This document shows positions 43,901-53,870 of a DNA stretch of 64,000 nucleotides, one piece after another; the first letter of the stretch is position 1, and each line of letters starts with the position of its first letter. The stretch lies in NCBI GenBank assembly GCA_028571685.1, contig CM053162.1, forward strand, positions 5,584,001-5,648,000, given 5' to 3'. Under the pieces are notes generated by a model that ran no database searches, had not been told where the DNA came from, and saw nothing but the letters and a program-made list of their open reading frames with translations. This DNA comes from Heterohyrax brucei (Eukaryota > Chordata > Mammalia > Hyracoidea > Procaviidae). The position numbers and the translations under genes were made by a program.

Positions 43901-45080
43901 CACACTGCTATGTTTGTCAAAACAGCCTGGTACTGGAACAGAAACAGCTACCAAGACCAATAGAACAGAATAGTGAATACAGATATAACAGCAGCCACCT
44001 ATAAACAGCTGAATTTGACAAAGTCCCTAAACTGGGGAAAAAACAATGTCCTCAACAAGTCGTGTTGGCAAACTCAATATCTATCTGCAACCAAATTAAA
44101 CAAGACCCGTATCTCACACCGTGCATGAAAACTAACTCAAAATGGATGCAATAACTAAATATAAAATCTTAAATGATAAAGATCATGGAAGAAAAATCAT
44201 ACAGCATTGTGAGCCCAAATACATGGTATAAACAGACTACGAGACATTACTAACAGTACACAAACACAAGAAGAGAAAATAGATAACTGAGAACTCCTCA
44301 AAGTCAAACACTTATGCTCATCCAAAGTCTTCACCAAAAGAATAAAAAGACTACCTACACACTGGGGAAAAAAAAAAAAATTGGCACCTATGAATCTGAT
44401 TGGCATCTAATCTGCATAATATGCAAAGTGCTGCAAAACCTCAACAAGAAATAGACAAATAATTAAAAATGGGCTAAGTATACAAATAGTAACTGTGCCA
44501 AATAAGATATCCAGGCAGCTATCAGATGCATGAAGAAATAAATGCTCACGATCATTAGCCATTAGAGAAATCCAAATCAAAACTACAATGAGTTATTATC
44601 TTAGCCCAACAAGTCTGACATTAATCCAAAAATTAGGAGAGGTTGTGAAGAGACTGGAACTCCTATACAGAGCTGGTGGGAATGTAAAGTGGTACAACCA
44701 CTTTGGAAATCAATTTGCGACTTTCTTAAAAAGCTAGAAATAGAAATACCACGAGTTCCAGCAATTCCACTTCCCAGACTATGTCACAGAGAATTAAAGC
44801 TGTCACATTAATAGATACCTATACACCACTGTTTATTGCAGCATTGTCCACAGTAGCAAAAAGGTGGAATCAACCAAGTGCCCAATAGCAGATGAATGGA
44901 TAAAGTATGGTATATGGTACATACACACAACGTAATACTATGCAATAAAAATGATGACCTTGAGAACCATCTGATAACATGGAGTTATCTGGTGAGTGAA
45001 ATTAGTCATTCATTCACAAAAGGACACATATTGTGTTAGAACATTATTATAAGCACTCAAGAAAAGTTTAAGCACAGAAG
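40988..45080 (+). pseudogene. L1 ORF2 remnant with RTE insertion
   Basis: ATG at 40988 starts the endonuclease domain. The open piece 41735-41998 covers the region after it, and 42711-42896 (LILSTDAEKAFDEVQYPFVL) and 43153-43374 (KKITYLGINLTRDVKDLYRE) cover reverse-transcriptase blocks. The catalytic motif is FAED at 43038-43052 in place of FADD, so the first catalytic Asp is replaced. A reverse RTE fragment at 43360-43790 replaces about 80 bases of ORF2. The C-terminal region follows to about 45080. Confidence 0.88.
43360..43790 (-). mobile_element. RTE-type LINE fragment in L1 ORF2, internally deleted
   Basis: On the written strand it begins TTGTTCTTAGGTGCTGTCAA (reverse tail), jumps near 43416 to TTGGTTACTGGTCCAGC, and runs through the reverse-transcriptase region (AACACAGATTGTTAATGACT, CTTCTCGGATTATTTGCTTG, ACACCTTTCCTCACTTTAAA) to GTTCTGGAATTCCCATT. 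The internal jump removes roughly 500 bases of RTE. At the right junction the L1 resumes at ACAATGCACTCCCAATAC, with about 80 bases of L1 missing, and I see no target duplication. Confidence 0.87.
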
Positions 45081-47752
45081 AAAATGGTTTTGATGATTAC
45101 AAGGGAGGACTGGAGGGAGAGTATTCACAGATTAGATAGTAGATAGGAATGGGTTTAAGTGAAGGAAGTGACAGCACGCAGTAGATGGGAGACTAACAAT
45201 GCTGAACTACAACAAATGCTAAGAGGTTTTCTAAATACAATCCAGAATTTTGAAGGTCAGAATAGCAGGGCAGGGGTCTGGGGCCACGGTTTCAGGGGAT
45301 ATCTAGGTCAAGTGGCCGAACTTTTTTTTTTTTAAGATAATGTTCTGCATCCCATTTTGGTGATTGACATACTAGGTCTTTAAAGCTAGCAAGCTGCCAT
45401 CTAAGGAGGATCACTTGGTCCCAATCCACCTGACGCTTAGAACAAAGAACGTGAAAGATGGGGAAAATACGATCGCAGGAGACAGAAGGGATCAAATGAT
45501 AGGTAGACTACATCAGCATGAGACCAGAAGAACTAGGTGGCGTCTGACCAGCACCAATGACTACCCTGACAGGGAATACAATGTACAGTCCCTGATGTAA
45601 TGAAAGAAAAATGGGGTGTAGATCTAGAACTCTATTAAAAAGACCAGACTTGAGGGTCTAGCATCCTAAAGATTCTCTTGAGAACATGACCCCTGGACTT
45701 GCTGCTAGCCCAGAGCTGAAATTAGTACTGAAGTCAACTCCCCAAAGACTATACTGAACTATAAGACACAGAGCGATGCTGGTGAAGGGTGTGCTTCTTG
45801 CCTTAAATATACACATGATGCTGTTGAAGCAGCTCTTTTCTATACCTGAGATGGGAGGATGGAGAGATGGAGACAGTTGTTGGCTAAACAAATACGGGAA
45901 GTACAGCATTCAAAAGGAGAAGTGCGGTGTCAAAGGTTTGGGACAGCACACATAGAGGCATGTGTGTGGGGTTTTATATGGCAAATGGATTGTAAACTCT
46001 CATTTAAAGTACAATAAAATATTTAAAAAAAATTAAATGGAACAAATGCCTACATATGAAACCTAAAACAATAAAAATCATGAAAGAAAATATATGGACA
46101 ATGCTAGCGACCATAGTATATGGCATAAATACAGTACAAGCAACAACTAACATTATACAAACACCTGAAAATAAAGCAGATAACAGGGAGCTCCTAAAAA
46201 TTAAACACTTAGGCTCATGCAAAGACTTTACCAAAAGAGTAAAAAGAGATCCCAAAAACTGGGAACAATTTTTGAGCTACCACATTTCTAACAAGGGTCT
46301 TATTCTATAGAATATTTTGACGGCTCAAACAAAAAGTAATCCAACTGAAAAAAACGGATAAAAGATGAAAAAAGACACTTCACCAAAGAAGGCATTCAGG
46401 TAGCTGACACATGAGGAAATGTTCGCATCATTAGCCATTAGAGAAATGGAAACTGAGATTGCAGTGAGATACCATCTCACCCTGACATTACTATCATGAA
46501 TCAAAAAAAAAAAAGAAGAAGAAGTAATAAATTCTGAAGAGGTTGTGGGGAGACTGGAACTCTGATATGCTGCTGGTGAGAATTCAAAATGGTACAATTA
46601 TTATGGAAGATAATATGGCACTTCCTCAAAAAGCTAGAGTACAAGCATGATACGATCCAGCAATCACACTCCTATGAATATATCCTAGAGAAATAAGAGC
46701 TGTCTCACAAATCGACATATAGATACCTATGTTCATCATAGCAGTATTCACAACAGCAAAAAATAGAAACAATCTAAGTTCCCACCAACAGATTAATGGC
46801 TAAACAAACCATTGTACACATGCACAATGGGATACTGTGCAACTTTAAAGAACAATGATGAGTTCTGACAAAAACTGATAACATATATACATCTGGAGAG
46901 TATCATGCTAAGTGAAATGTGTCAATCAGTAGTGGACAAATATATGGAACCACTATTATAAAAACTAAAAGAGTTTATACACATAAAAAAAAAACTTTGA
47001 TGATTTTGGGGGATGGAAAGGAATATCACTAAATACTGTTAACTTTGGCAATGGGAAAAATAATACACAATAAAGGGGAAGTCAGCATAACCTTAACAAT
47101 GCAAAGCTATAGAAGTTTTCAAAATACATCTAAACACCTTGAAAGACCAGGTTACTGTAGCTGAGGGCTGGTGACCATGGTCTTCAAGGGATATCCAGGT
47201 CAACTGGCATAATATATTCGTAAAGAACATATTCTATATTCAACTTTGTTGGGTAATGTCTGAAGTCTTAAAAGCTTTGTAGCAGAAGTCTGAAATACAG
47301 CTATTGGTCCCACCATGTTCAGATCAAAGGAGAATAAAGACGCAAGGAAAATATTAGTCCAGAGGGCTAATAGCTCACATGAATCATAGCTTCCACCAGC
47401 CTGAACCCAGAACTAGATGTCGCCTAGTTGCCACCACTGACCTTCTCTGACAGGATCCCAATACATGGTCCCAGATAGGAGAAGATATGGGACAAAATTT
47501 AAATTCACAAAAAAATACTGGTCTGACAGAGACTAGAGACCCCCAAAACTATGGCCCCTGAACACCCTGCAAATTCAGAACTGAAGCCACTGTTGAAAAT
47601 TAGAAAATCCTATAAAAAAATAAAATAATGCCCATGAGGAATGTGCTTCTCAGTTCAGTAATGTACACAGAATCCAATGGGCGACGCTTTGAGAGCACAG
47701 ACAGGAAGGCAAGAAGGAACAGGAAAACTGAACAAATGGGTTGCATATAAAT

Positions 47753-48078
47753 TTTTTTTTAAATTTTTATTTTTTTATTTGATATGAGTGAGTGAAAATG
47801 TACATTCCCGTATAAATTTACATGCCCACCTATATGCAGCTTCCACTGCTCTCCCTATCTGGTGACTGCACACTATTCCTCTCTGCTCCATACATGTCTC
47901 ATCCTCCCAACAGTCTCCTTCCCCCTCCTCTCCACCCACTCTCCTTCCTCCAGCCAGAGGTCAGCAGGCTGATATCCTATATAAATAGTATATGGCATAA
48001 ATACAGTACAAGCAATAACTAACATTACACAAACACCTGAAAATAAAGCAGATAACAGGGAGCTCCTAAAAATTAAAC
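47753..48078 (-). mobile_element. Reverse L1 stub with inverted 5' piece
   Basis: T-rich sequence at 47753-47778 is the reverse A tail, and 47779-47985 is the reverse L1 3' UTR (TGTACATTCCCGTATAAATT, GCAGCTTCCACTGCTCTCCC). At 47988 the orientation flips: 47988-48074 is forward ORF2 sequence matching 46111-46206 with only a few differences. This is the twin-priming layout for a reverse insertion. Its left neighbour is an L1 3' UTR without tail and its right neighbour is an LTR lacking its first half, so the insertion probably came with a deletion. Confidence 0.85.
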
Positions 48079-48435
48079 ATAGTACTCACTCAGTGAGGAA
48101 CTGGGGGAGGGACTTGCTAGTTAGGGATCAAAAGGACTGTAAACCACTACTCAGGGATCTAGGCCCACTTCTTTTTCTTGTGGGCAGGGGCACCTGGTTT
48201 TGCAAAACCGACCAATATAGCCTCACTCTCACTAATTGGATTTGGATTGGATTTCTCAAGGGTTCGTCGAGTAAAAAAACACTGGTGATAACTGATCAGT
48301 GACCTCATAAGGGATAAGGCAGCCTGCCTCAGCCATTGGGGTAAGGTCCTAGTCAGGGGTTTATACCAACCAACAGTTGCCAACAGGAATTGAGAGGGTT
48401 TCCAGCGTGTAGGCAATGGCAACGTTTCTCACACA
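48075..48435 (+). mobile_element. 5' LTR remnant of class I ERV
   Basis: It is collinear with 56268-56622: CATAGTACTCACTCAGTGAG, GCACCTGGTTTTGCAAAACC, GTAAAAAAACACTGGTGATA, then GCAGCCTGCCTCAGCCATTG. The first 350 bases of the LTR (U3 start) are missing. By eye about four in five bases match the 3' LTR, which implies an old insertion. Its poly(A) signal position reads AATATA, i.e. it is mutated. Confidence 0.88.
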
Positions 48436-48438
48436 TTT

Positions 48439-48456
48439 TGGGGGCTCATCTGCAAT
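48439..48456 (+). promoter_or_regulatory. Primer binding site, tRNA-Pro type, degenerate
   Basis: TGGGGGCTCATCTGCAAT, three bases after the LTR end. The first nine bases fit the TGGGGGCTC start of a Pro-tRNA-primed site as in many gammaretrovirus-like elements, and the rest has drifted. Confidence 0.7.
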
Positions 48457-48799
48457 CTTCTGTCTACTTGGGGTGGCTGCCTTGGTGGAGGAGGAAGTGT
48501 ATCCTGCCCTGGTTTTGGCAGCCTGCTCAGCCAGGGTGCCTGATCATGAGAGCCAGAACAAACCTGAGACCATTGTCTGGAAGTCAGAGAGGGCTACATG
48601 AGGGAGTGATAGCAAACTACCGTGGCAACCAGGCAATCTCATGCACAGATCAGGGTGGGAAAAGTGGATTCTAAGTACTACCCTGGTAGCTCGGTGTTAC
48701 TGGAGGTTGAATGTGTGTGACAGACACATCTTGGATACAAAGCAAGTGTGGCATCCGATCCACAGTTCTGTCCTCCTGTGAGGGAAACTGCCAGACAGG

Positions 48800-50375
48800 G
48801 ATGAAGTGAATCTCAGGGTGTACAAGAAACCTCCAGGGAAAGTGGGGTTAAACACATGGGGAAACTCAGACACCAAACACCAAGACAAACTGAAAGTGAG
48901 AAACAAAAGTTCTAGGCTTAAGGAAGGGAGAAGAAAGAGAGCAGGAGAAGCTCCCAAGGACATTCCTTGTTATAGTCCCTTGGGGGAGGATGCTTAGGGT
49001 TTGGGGAGACAGTCCTCAAACCCAGGATAAGGACAAACGAAAGATAATTAAATATTGCTTCTTCATTTGGCCAAAGGAACCAATTCGTAGACCATCTGTG
49101 TTCTGGCCCCTGTTTGGTTCCAAGAAAGACTAGGTCTGCCAGGCTCTAGTCCTTTGTGTGAATGACAGGATACCACCTTCTCAAGAAGAAGTGGCCTATG
49201 CTCTTTGCCGGTTGGTAGAGGGACCAGAATGAGCCCAAAGTATGCTCCCCCTTAAGGAAGGCAAGGAGGGTCCTAAATCAAAATCCTGGGATACCCTGTT
49301 TTCTCTGCATCCCCCCTTATGCCACACAGGCTGAGGGACAGATAGAAACAGGAACTGAGAGCAGTGAGGGAACTGAACCTACTACTTCCTCTTACCCTGG
49401 TCTGAGAAAGGAACTGGAACAATGTAAAAGGGACCTCCAGCAGTTTCCCCTTCCTACTAAACAACAGGTGTTTCTCCTTTGGGAGGTCCCAGTAGGCCAA
49501 GAGGAGATAGGACATGTTAATGCTCCCCTCACCAGTACCCAAGTCAGAAACTTCAAGAAGGAAATGTAATCCCTCCTGGAAGACCCCCTTGGACTGGTGG
49601 GGCAATTAGATTGATTCGTAGGGCCCAGTTACTATACCTGGGTAGAAATGATGTCCATCATGACCATACTGCTCACAGGAGAAGAGAGAGGATTGATTAG
49701 AAGACTGTCCATGTTGGTCTGGCAGAGGGAGCACCCTCCCTGGGGGTGAGAAGCTTCTCCTCCCGAACAAAAATTCCTGAATGTTGACCCAGGATGGGAT
49801 AACAATGACCTCAAAGACCAATGCCAAACAGAGGACCTTAGGGAAATGATAATCAAAGAAATAAGGGAATTAGTCCCAAGATCCCAGAATGTGGCCAAGG
49901 CTTCCGAGTTCCAACAAGAGAAGGAGAACACCCTGCTGGCTTTCCTTCAGATACTTAGAGATCACATAAGAAACTATTCTGGGTTAGATCCAGAGGACCA
50001 GGTAGGGCAAGGACTCTTACAAGTTAGTTTTGTAACAAAAAGCTGGCCTACCAACACAAAAAATTATAAAAGATTGAGTGATGGAGTGACAAATCCACTG
50101 ATGACCTTTGAAGAGAGGCTCAGAAAGTCTTTGCGAGGAGTGAGAAAGAGCAGCAGAAGGAGAAAGACAAAATCATGATCTCTATCATGCACAAGGTAGT
50201 CACAAGGAGGCTAGAACACACCCTCTCACCTTGAAGGAAGTGGGAAAGTGGCCAGCCTTCTCAGAGAGCAGGGAAGCCTGTCCTAGACCAGTTTTCCAAG
50301 ACCACCAGTGGACACTACAAGTGTGGGAAGACAGGGAATGCCCAGAGTCAAAGAAGGAAAAAAAGATGATTCCCC
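48800..50375 (+). pseudogene. gag: Class I ERV gag remnant
   Basis: The leader and matrix part (about 48800-49330) are in several frames. From about 49490 capsid sequence is readable, with VNAPLTSTQVRNFKKEM, a known type of p30 start. The open piece 49846-50178 covers the capsid C-terminal half, including the major-homology-like stretch QEKENTLLAFLQILRDHIRN and FVTKSWPTNTKNYKRL. A degenerate single zinc knuckle, GHYKCGKTGN, follows at about 50309-50340. A single CCHC knuckle fits gammaretrovirus-like Gag. Stops at many points make it inactive. Confidence 0.82.
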
Positions 50376-50399
50376 TCATGACCTTTGATGAAGACTAGC

Positions 50400-50700
50400 A
50401 GTGTCAAGGGCTTCTTGTGACTAAGCCTCACCAGGAACCCTTCATAAACATGAGGGTGGGGTCTGAAGGGGAGGAGATTTTCCCAGTTGACACTGGGGCT
50501 GCTCAATCCTCCCTGACCTTTCAACCAAAAGGCACCAGGTTATCATCACACAAGCTGACAGTGCAAGGAGTTAAGGGTGAAGGCTTCCAGGTTCCCACAT
50601 TTCAGAAAATGTCACCCAGAAAAGGACTCGATCAAGTAGGAGTCTTCTCTATGACCCGGAGGCAGGGGTCAGTCTTTTAGGGCAGGACCCAATTCTAAGA
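50400..50700 (+). pseudogene. pro: Class I ERV protease remnant
   Basis: The open piece 50417-50680 contains VDTGAAQSSL, the aspartic protease active site (Asp-Thr-Gly-Ala), about 25 residues after its start. The flap region follows in diverged form, and the frame is lost before the reverse transcriptase. The protease would cut Gag-Pol inside budding particles. Confidence 0.85.
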
Positions 50701-50889
50701 CTGAGGTTAGGGTTGGGGGTGGATGAGAGATGAGTAAGCAATGATGAGACTTCTGATTGTGAAGGAGGAATAAAGAACTGACCCCAAATATGGGTTAAAG
50801 AAGGCAACAAGGGAGGACTGGAGATCCCATGCTTACGAGGAGAACTGAAGAAACAGGGGGAGGTGGTCTGTAGAAGACAATACCCTATC

Positions 50890-51830
50890 CCCACTGAGGG
50901 GAGGAAGTGCTTGCAGCCATTAATAGAGGGATTAGTGAGAGATGGCTTCCTGGAACTCTTTATGTCACCTGCAACACCCCGATCTTCCCAGGTAAGAAAT
51001 CTGCTAGGATGTACAGGCTGGTACAGGACCTGAGGGCCATAAATCAAATTGTGCACATCTGCCATCCAGTGGTTCCTTATACTTTCCTCAGTAGGACCCC
51101 ATATGAACATAAGTGGTTTAGTGTGGTAGACTTAAAGGATGCATTCTGCTAGTGTCCCCTTCACCCCCCAAATAGAGATCTTGTTGCTTTTGAGTGAGAA
51201 AACCCCTAGACTGGAAGGAAGCAGCAGCACCACTGGACACTGCTAACACAGGGCTTCACCAAGGCCCCAAATTTATTCAGCCAGGTCCTACAGAGAGTTT
51301 CAGAAGACTTTCAACCACATGCAGAAACCCAGTTACTGCAGTATGTGGATGACTTATTAGTTTAAGGGAAAAACAAGGGCCAGGTGCAGGAAACTACTAT
51401 TAGTCTACTCAATTTCCTAGCTGGAAAAGGGCTACAGGTCTCTAAAAGTAAACTACAGTTTGTAGAAAAGGAGGTGAAGTACCTATGGCTCTTGATTAGT
51501 GAAGGGAGCCAGCCAAGCCAAGTGCCGTTGAGTTGGATCCAACTCATGGCGACCCTAGGGGCCAGGGTAGAACTGAGGGAAGCAGAATAAATCCAGAGTG
51601 AACGTGCCCCCTACCTAAGACAGAGAAAACTCAGTAAGCTATTAGGATTACCTGGCTATTGTCCACTGTGGATTGATTCTTATGTCCAAAGAACATAAGT
51701 TTTGTATCTCAAGCTTTTAGAAGAGCCTGAACCCCTGGCTTGATCATCCCCCAAGATTCAGGCAGTGGAGTACTTAAAGCACGTCCTGATTACAGCCGCA
51801 GTTCTGGCACTTATCATCCTTAAAGAAGCT
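50890..51830 (+). pseudogene. pol: Class I ERV reverse transcriptase remnant
   Basis: The first open piece (50907-51152) holds the early polymerase blocks RLVQDLRAINQIV and FSVVDLKDAFC (with the first catalytic Asp). YVDD is intact at 51342-51353 in another frame, followed by LLV and a stop. The next block, LLNFLAGKGLQVSKSKLQFV at about 51405-51470, is cut by an AfroSINE tail fragment at 51508-51585. The product would be a gammaretrovirus-like polymerase. Confidence 0.88.
51508..51585 (-). mobile_element. AfroSINE tail fragment in ERV pol
   Basis: GCCAGCCAAGCCAAGTGCCG, TTGAGTTGGATCCAACTCAT and GGCGACCCTAGGGGCCAGGG are the reverse complement of the last 70-80 bases of the tail variant. Retroviral sequence resumes at about 51590. 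The GTTGAGTTGGATCCAACTC part is itself palindromic. Confidence 0.85.
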
Positions 51831-52109
51831 CTTTCACCTACTCACTACGGTGGACCAAGGTACGGTTCTTGAGGTCCTCACCCAGACATGCATGTTTGGG
51901 AGAAGCAGCCTGTTGCCTTTGTGTCCAGGCAGTAACTGCTACTGCTATGTTGGTGGAGGAGAACAGGAAGCTGACTTTTGGGGGGGGTGCCCTAGTTGTG
52001 AGCACCCCATAGCAAGTCAGGAGCAACTTAAACCAAAGGGCAGGGAGATTGTTGACAGACTCTTGAATTTTAAAATACAAGGCAATACTACCAGAAAAGG
52101 ATGACCTTG

Positions 52110-52830
52110 TCTTGACCACTGAGGCTTACCTAAACTCTGCTAGCTTTCTGTGGAAGGGAGATGGAAGTCCAGAGACCCCGGAGTATAGCTGCCTAGACAT
52201 TACAGAATACCAAACTGCAGTTAGACAAGATCTAAGGGAGATTCCTTTACATGAAGGAGACAGATGGTTTGTGGATGGGTCCTCTCAAGTGGTTGAGCGA
52301 AAGAGACATCATGGCTATGCAATAGTGAATGGGATAAATCAGTTTCTCTGTGAGAAGGGGAGATTGCCTAATAGTTGGTCAGCACAAACTTACAAGCTCT
52401 ATGCCCTCAACTGAGAGCCCTAAAACTTATTGAGGATCAAGAAGGCACCATATTCCTGGGGGGTTGTACATATATTTGGGAAAATTTGGAAGGAATGGGG
52501 ACTCATGAACAGCAAGGGAAGAGAATCAGCCCATGGAGACTTTGTTAGGCAAGTCCTAGACAGCCTCTTGCTCCCCATGGAAATAGCAATGGTCCATGTG
52601 AGTGGTCACCAAAAGGGAAGTAGCATGAAGGCTGTCAGCAACCAGCTTGCACATGAAATGGCCAAACAGGCCTCCCTAAAGGAAGACATCCGACTTCCTA
52701 GTCTAATATCCAGTGTCCCAGAGGTGATAATAAGATGCCAATTCACCCTGAAGGAGCAAGAAGAATCAACTAAAACTGGAGCCACCCTGACTAGGGACAG
52801 GTGATGAATTCTCCCATATGGGAGAGAAAT
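52110..52830 (+). pseudogene. pol: Class I ERV RNase H remnant
   Basis: The open pieces 52112-52414 and 52430-52804 carry RWFVDGSSQV (the first RNase H acidic site, Asp at 52274-52276), then the later HVSGHQKGSSMKAVSNQLAH stretch, where a His and the last acidic region lie. The Asp before the final block is replaced (Val-Ser-Asn). One frameshift at about 52415 separates the halves. It would degrade RNA in RNA-DNA hybrids. Confidence 0.82.
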
Positions 52831-52839
52831 GATAACCCA

Positions 52840-53870
52840 TGAAGATGGAACCATTGTCCATACTGCATAGAGGGAGTTATTGTAGTCCACAAGCTATGTG
52901 TGATGCTGTGCTAAGGAACTGCAGGTGTGTGGGCATCTACAATATCACCAAACAGATATGTGGGGGCTGCATAACCCATCAGAAAATAAATAAGATGGTA
53001 CTCAGAAGGTATCCTGCGGGAGGAAGGCTTCTGGGGCTGAGGCCATTCCAGAGCGTTCAAGTGGATTTCATGGCATTGTCCACAGTAGGAAGGCTAAAAT
53101 ATCTGCTGGTAATAGTAGATCATCTTTCTGGTTGAGTGAAGGCCTTCCCTTTGGCCTTTGCTACTACTAGCAGTGTTATCAAAATCATCCTAGAACAAGC
53201 TATACCTAGGTTTGTTCTAGTAGAAAACATTGACTCAGACAATGGAAGTCACTTTACTTCCAGAGTACTGAAGGGAGTAATGGAAAGTGAATATTAATTG
53301 GGATTACCACACTCACTGGCACCCTCCCTCCTTGGGAAAGGTGGAAAGAATGACTCAAACTCTTAAACAACAGATTACAAAACTAGTTTTAGAGACAGAA
53401 TTACCATGGACTAAGTGCCTCCTCACAGCCCTCCTCAGAATCAGGATGGCCCAAAGGAAAGATCTAGGATTACCACCTTATAAACTATTGTATGGGCTCC
53501 CCTACCTGCGTAGGGCCACAGACCTACCTACCAAGGAAGCCAAAGATCAATTTCTGAAGAACTATGTGTTAGCTCTTTCTTCTGTTTTGTCAACACTCAG
53601 GTTGGAAAGACTACTGGCCCAAATCTCTTTCCCCTTGAATTCACCACTCATCACTTCCAACTGGGTGACCTGGTGTTGACTAAGACCAGGAAAGAGACAA
53701 ACTCCAACCCAACTGGGAGGGTCCCTACCAAGTGCTTCTGACCACCAAAATGGTGGTCCAGATCACTGAGAAGGGGTAGACTCACTGCATTTGGGTGAAG
53801 AGTTAAAGGGACCAGTTGAAGAAAACTTACATAACAGAGAAAGTAGCAGTAAGTGGGAAGCACATTCAAC
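52840..53870 (+). pseudogene. pol: Class I ERV integrase remnant
   Basis: Zinc-binding N-terminal part: CGGCITHQKINK in the open piece 52839-53135, with the upstream His pair diverged. Core: VQVDFMALS (first catalytic Asp), then IDSDNGSHFTS at about 53230-53262 (second Asp), then GKVERMTQTLKQQITKL (catalytic Glu) in the open piece 53287-53679, each in a different frame. The C-terminal DNA-binding part follows to about 53860. Confidence 0.85.

Larger units (their letters stand above)
38733..46046 (+). mobile_element. Full-length 7.3-kb L1 with 12-bp TSD
   Basis: The insertion is 38745-46034. AAATGGAACAAA stands at 38733-38744 and 46035-46046, and removing the insertion makes the older L1 collinear. 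The 5' UTR starts AGGAGGAGGGGCTAAAGTGT. ORF1 is about 39600-40530, ORF2 starts at 40988 and the 3' UTR spans about 45150-46020. It contains a short AfroSINE tail fragment at 39483-39508 and a reverse RTE piece at 43360-43790. Both ORFs are dead. Confidence 0.93.
38570..47752 (+). mobile_element. Older 5'-truncated L1 split by a later L1
   Basis: The pieces are 38570-38744 and 46035-47752. The first ends in ORF2 sequence (TATGGTCAGCTGATCTTTGA, ATTCAAAATGGAACAAA) and the second resumes at AAATGGAACAAATGCCTACA, then AAACCTAAAACAATAAAAAT, and continues through the ORF2 end into a 3' UTR (47080-47752). The 3' UTR is cut off before its A tail at the junction with the reverse L1 at 47753. The open piece at 46056-46310 reads KHLGSCKDFTKRVKRDPKNW, typical of the L1 ORF2 C-terminal part. 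Confidence 0.9.

Noticed and set aside
50649-51110. 153-codon reverse frame, the longest in the window
   Set aside because: It lies antisense to the ERV protease and reverse-transcriptase region, whose forward motifs (DTGA, RLVQDLRA) are clear. It is a shadow frame.
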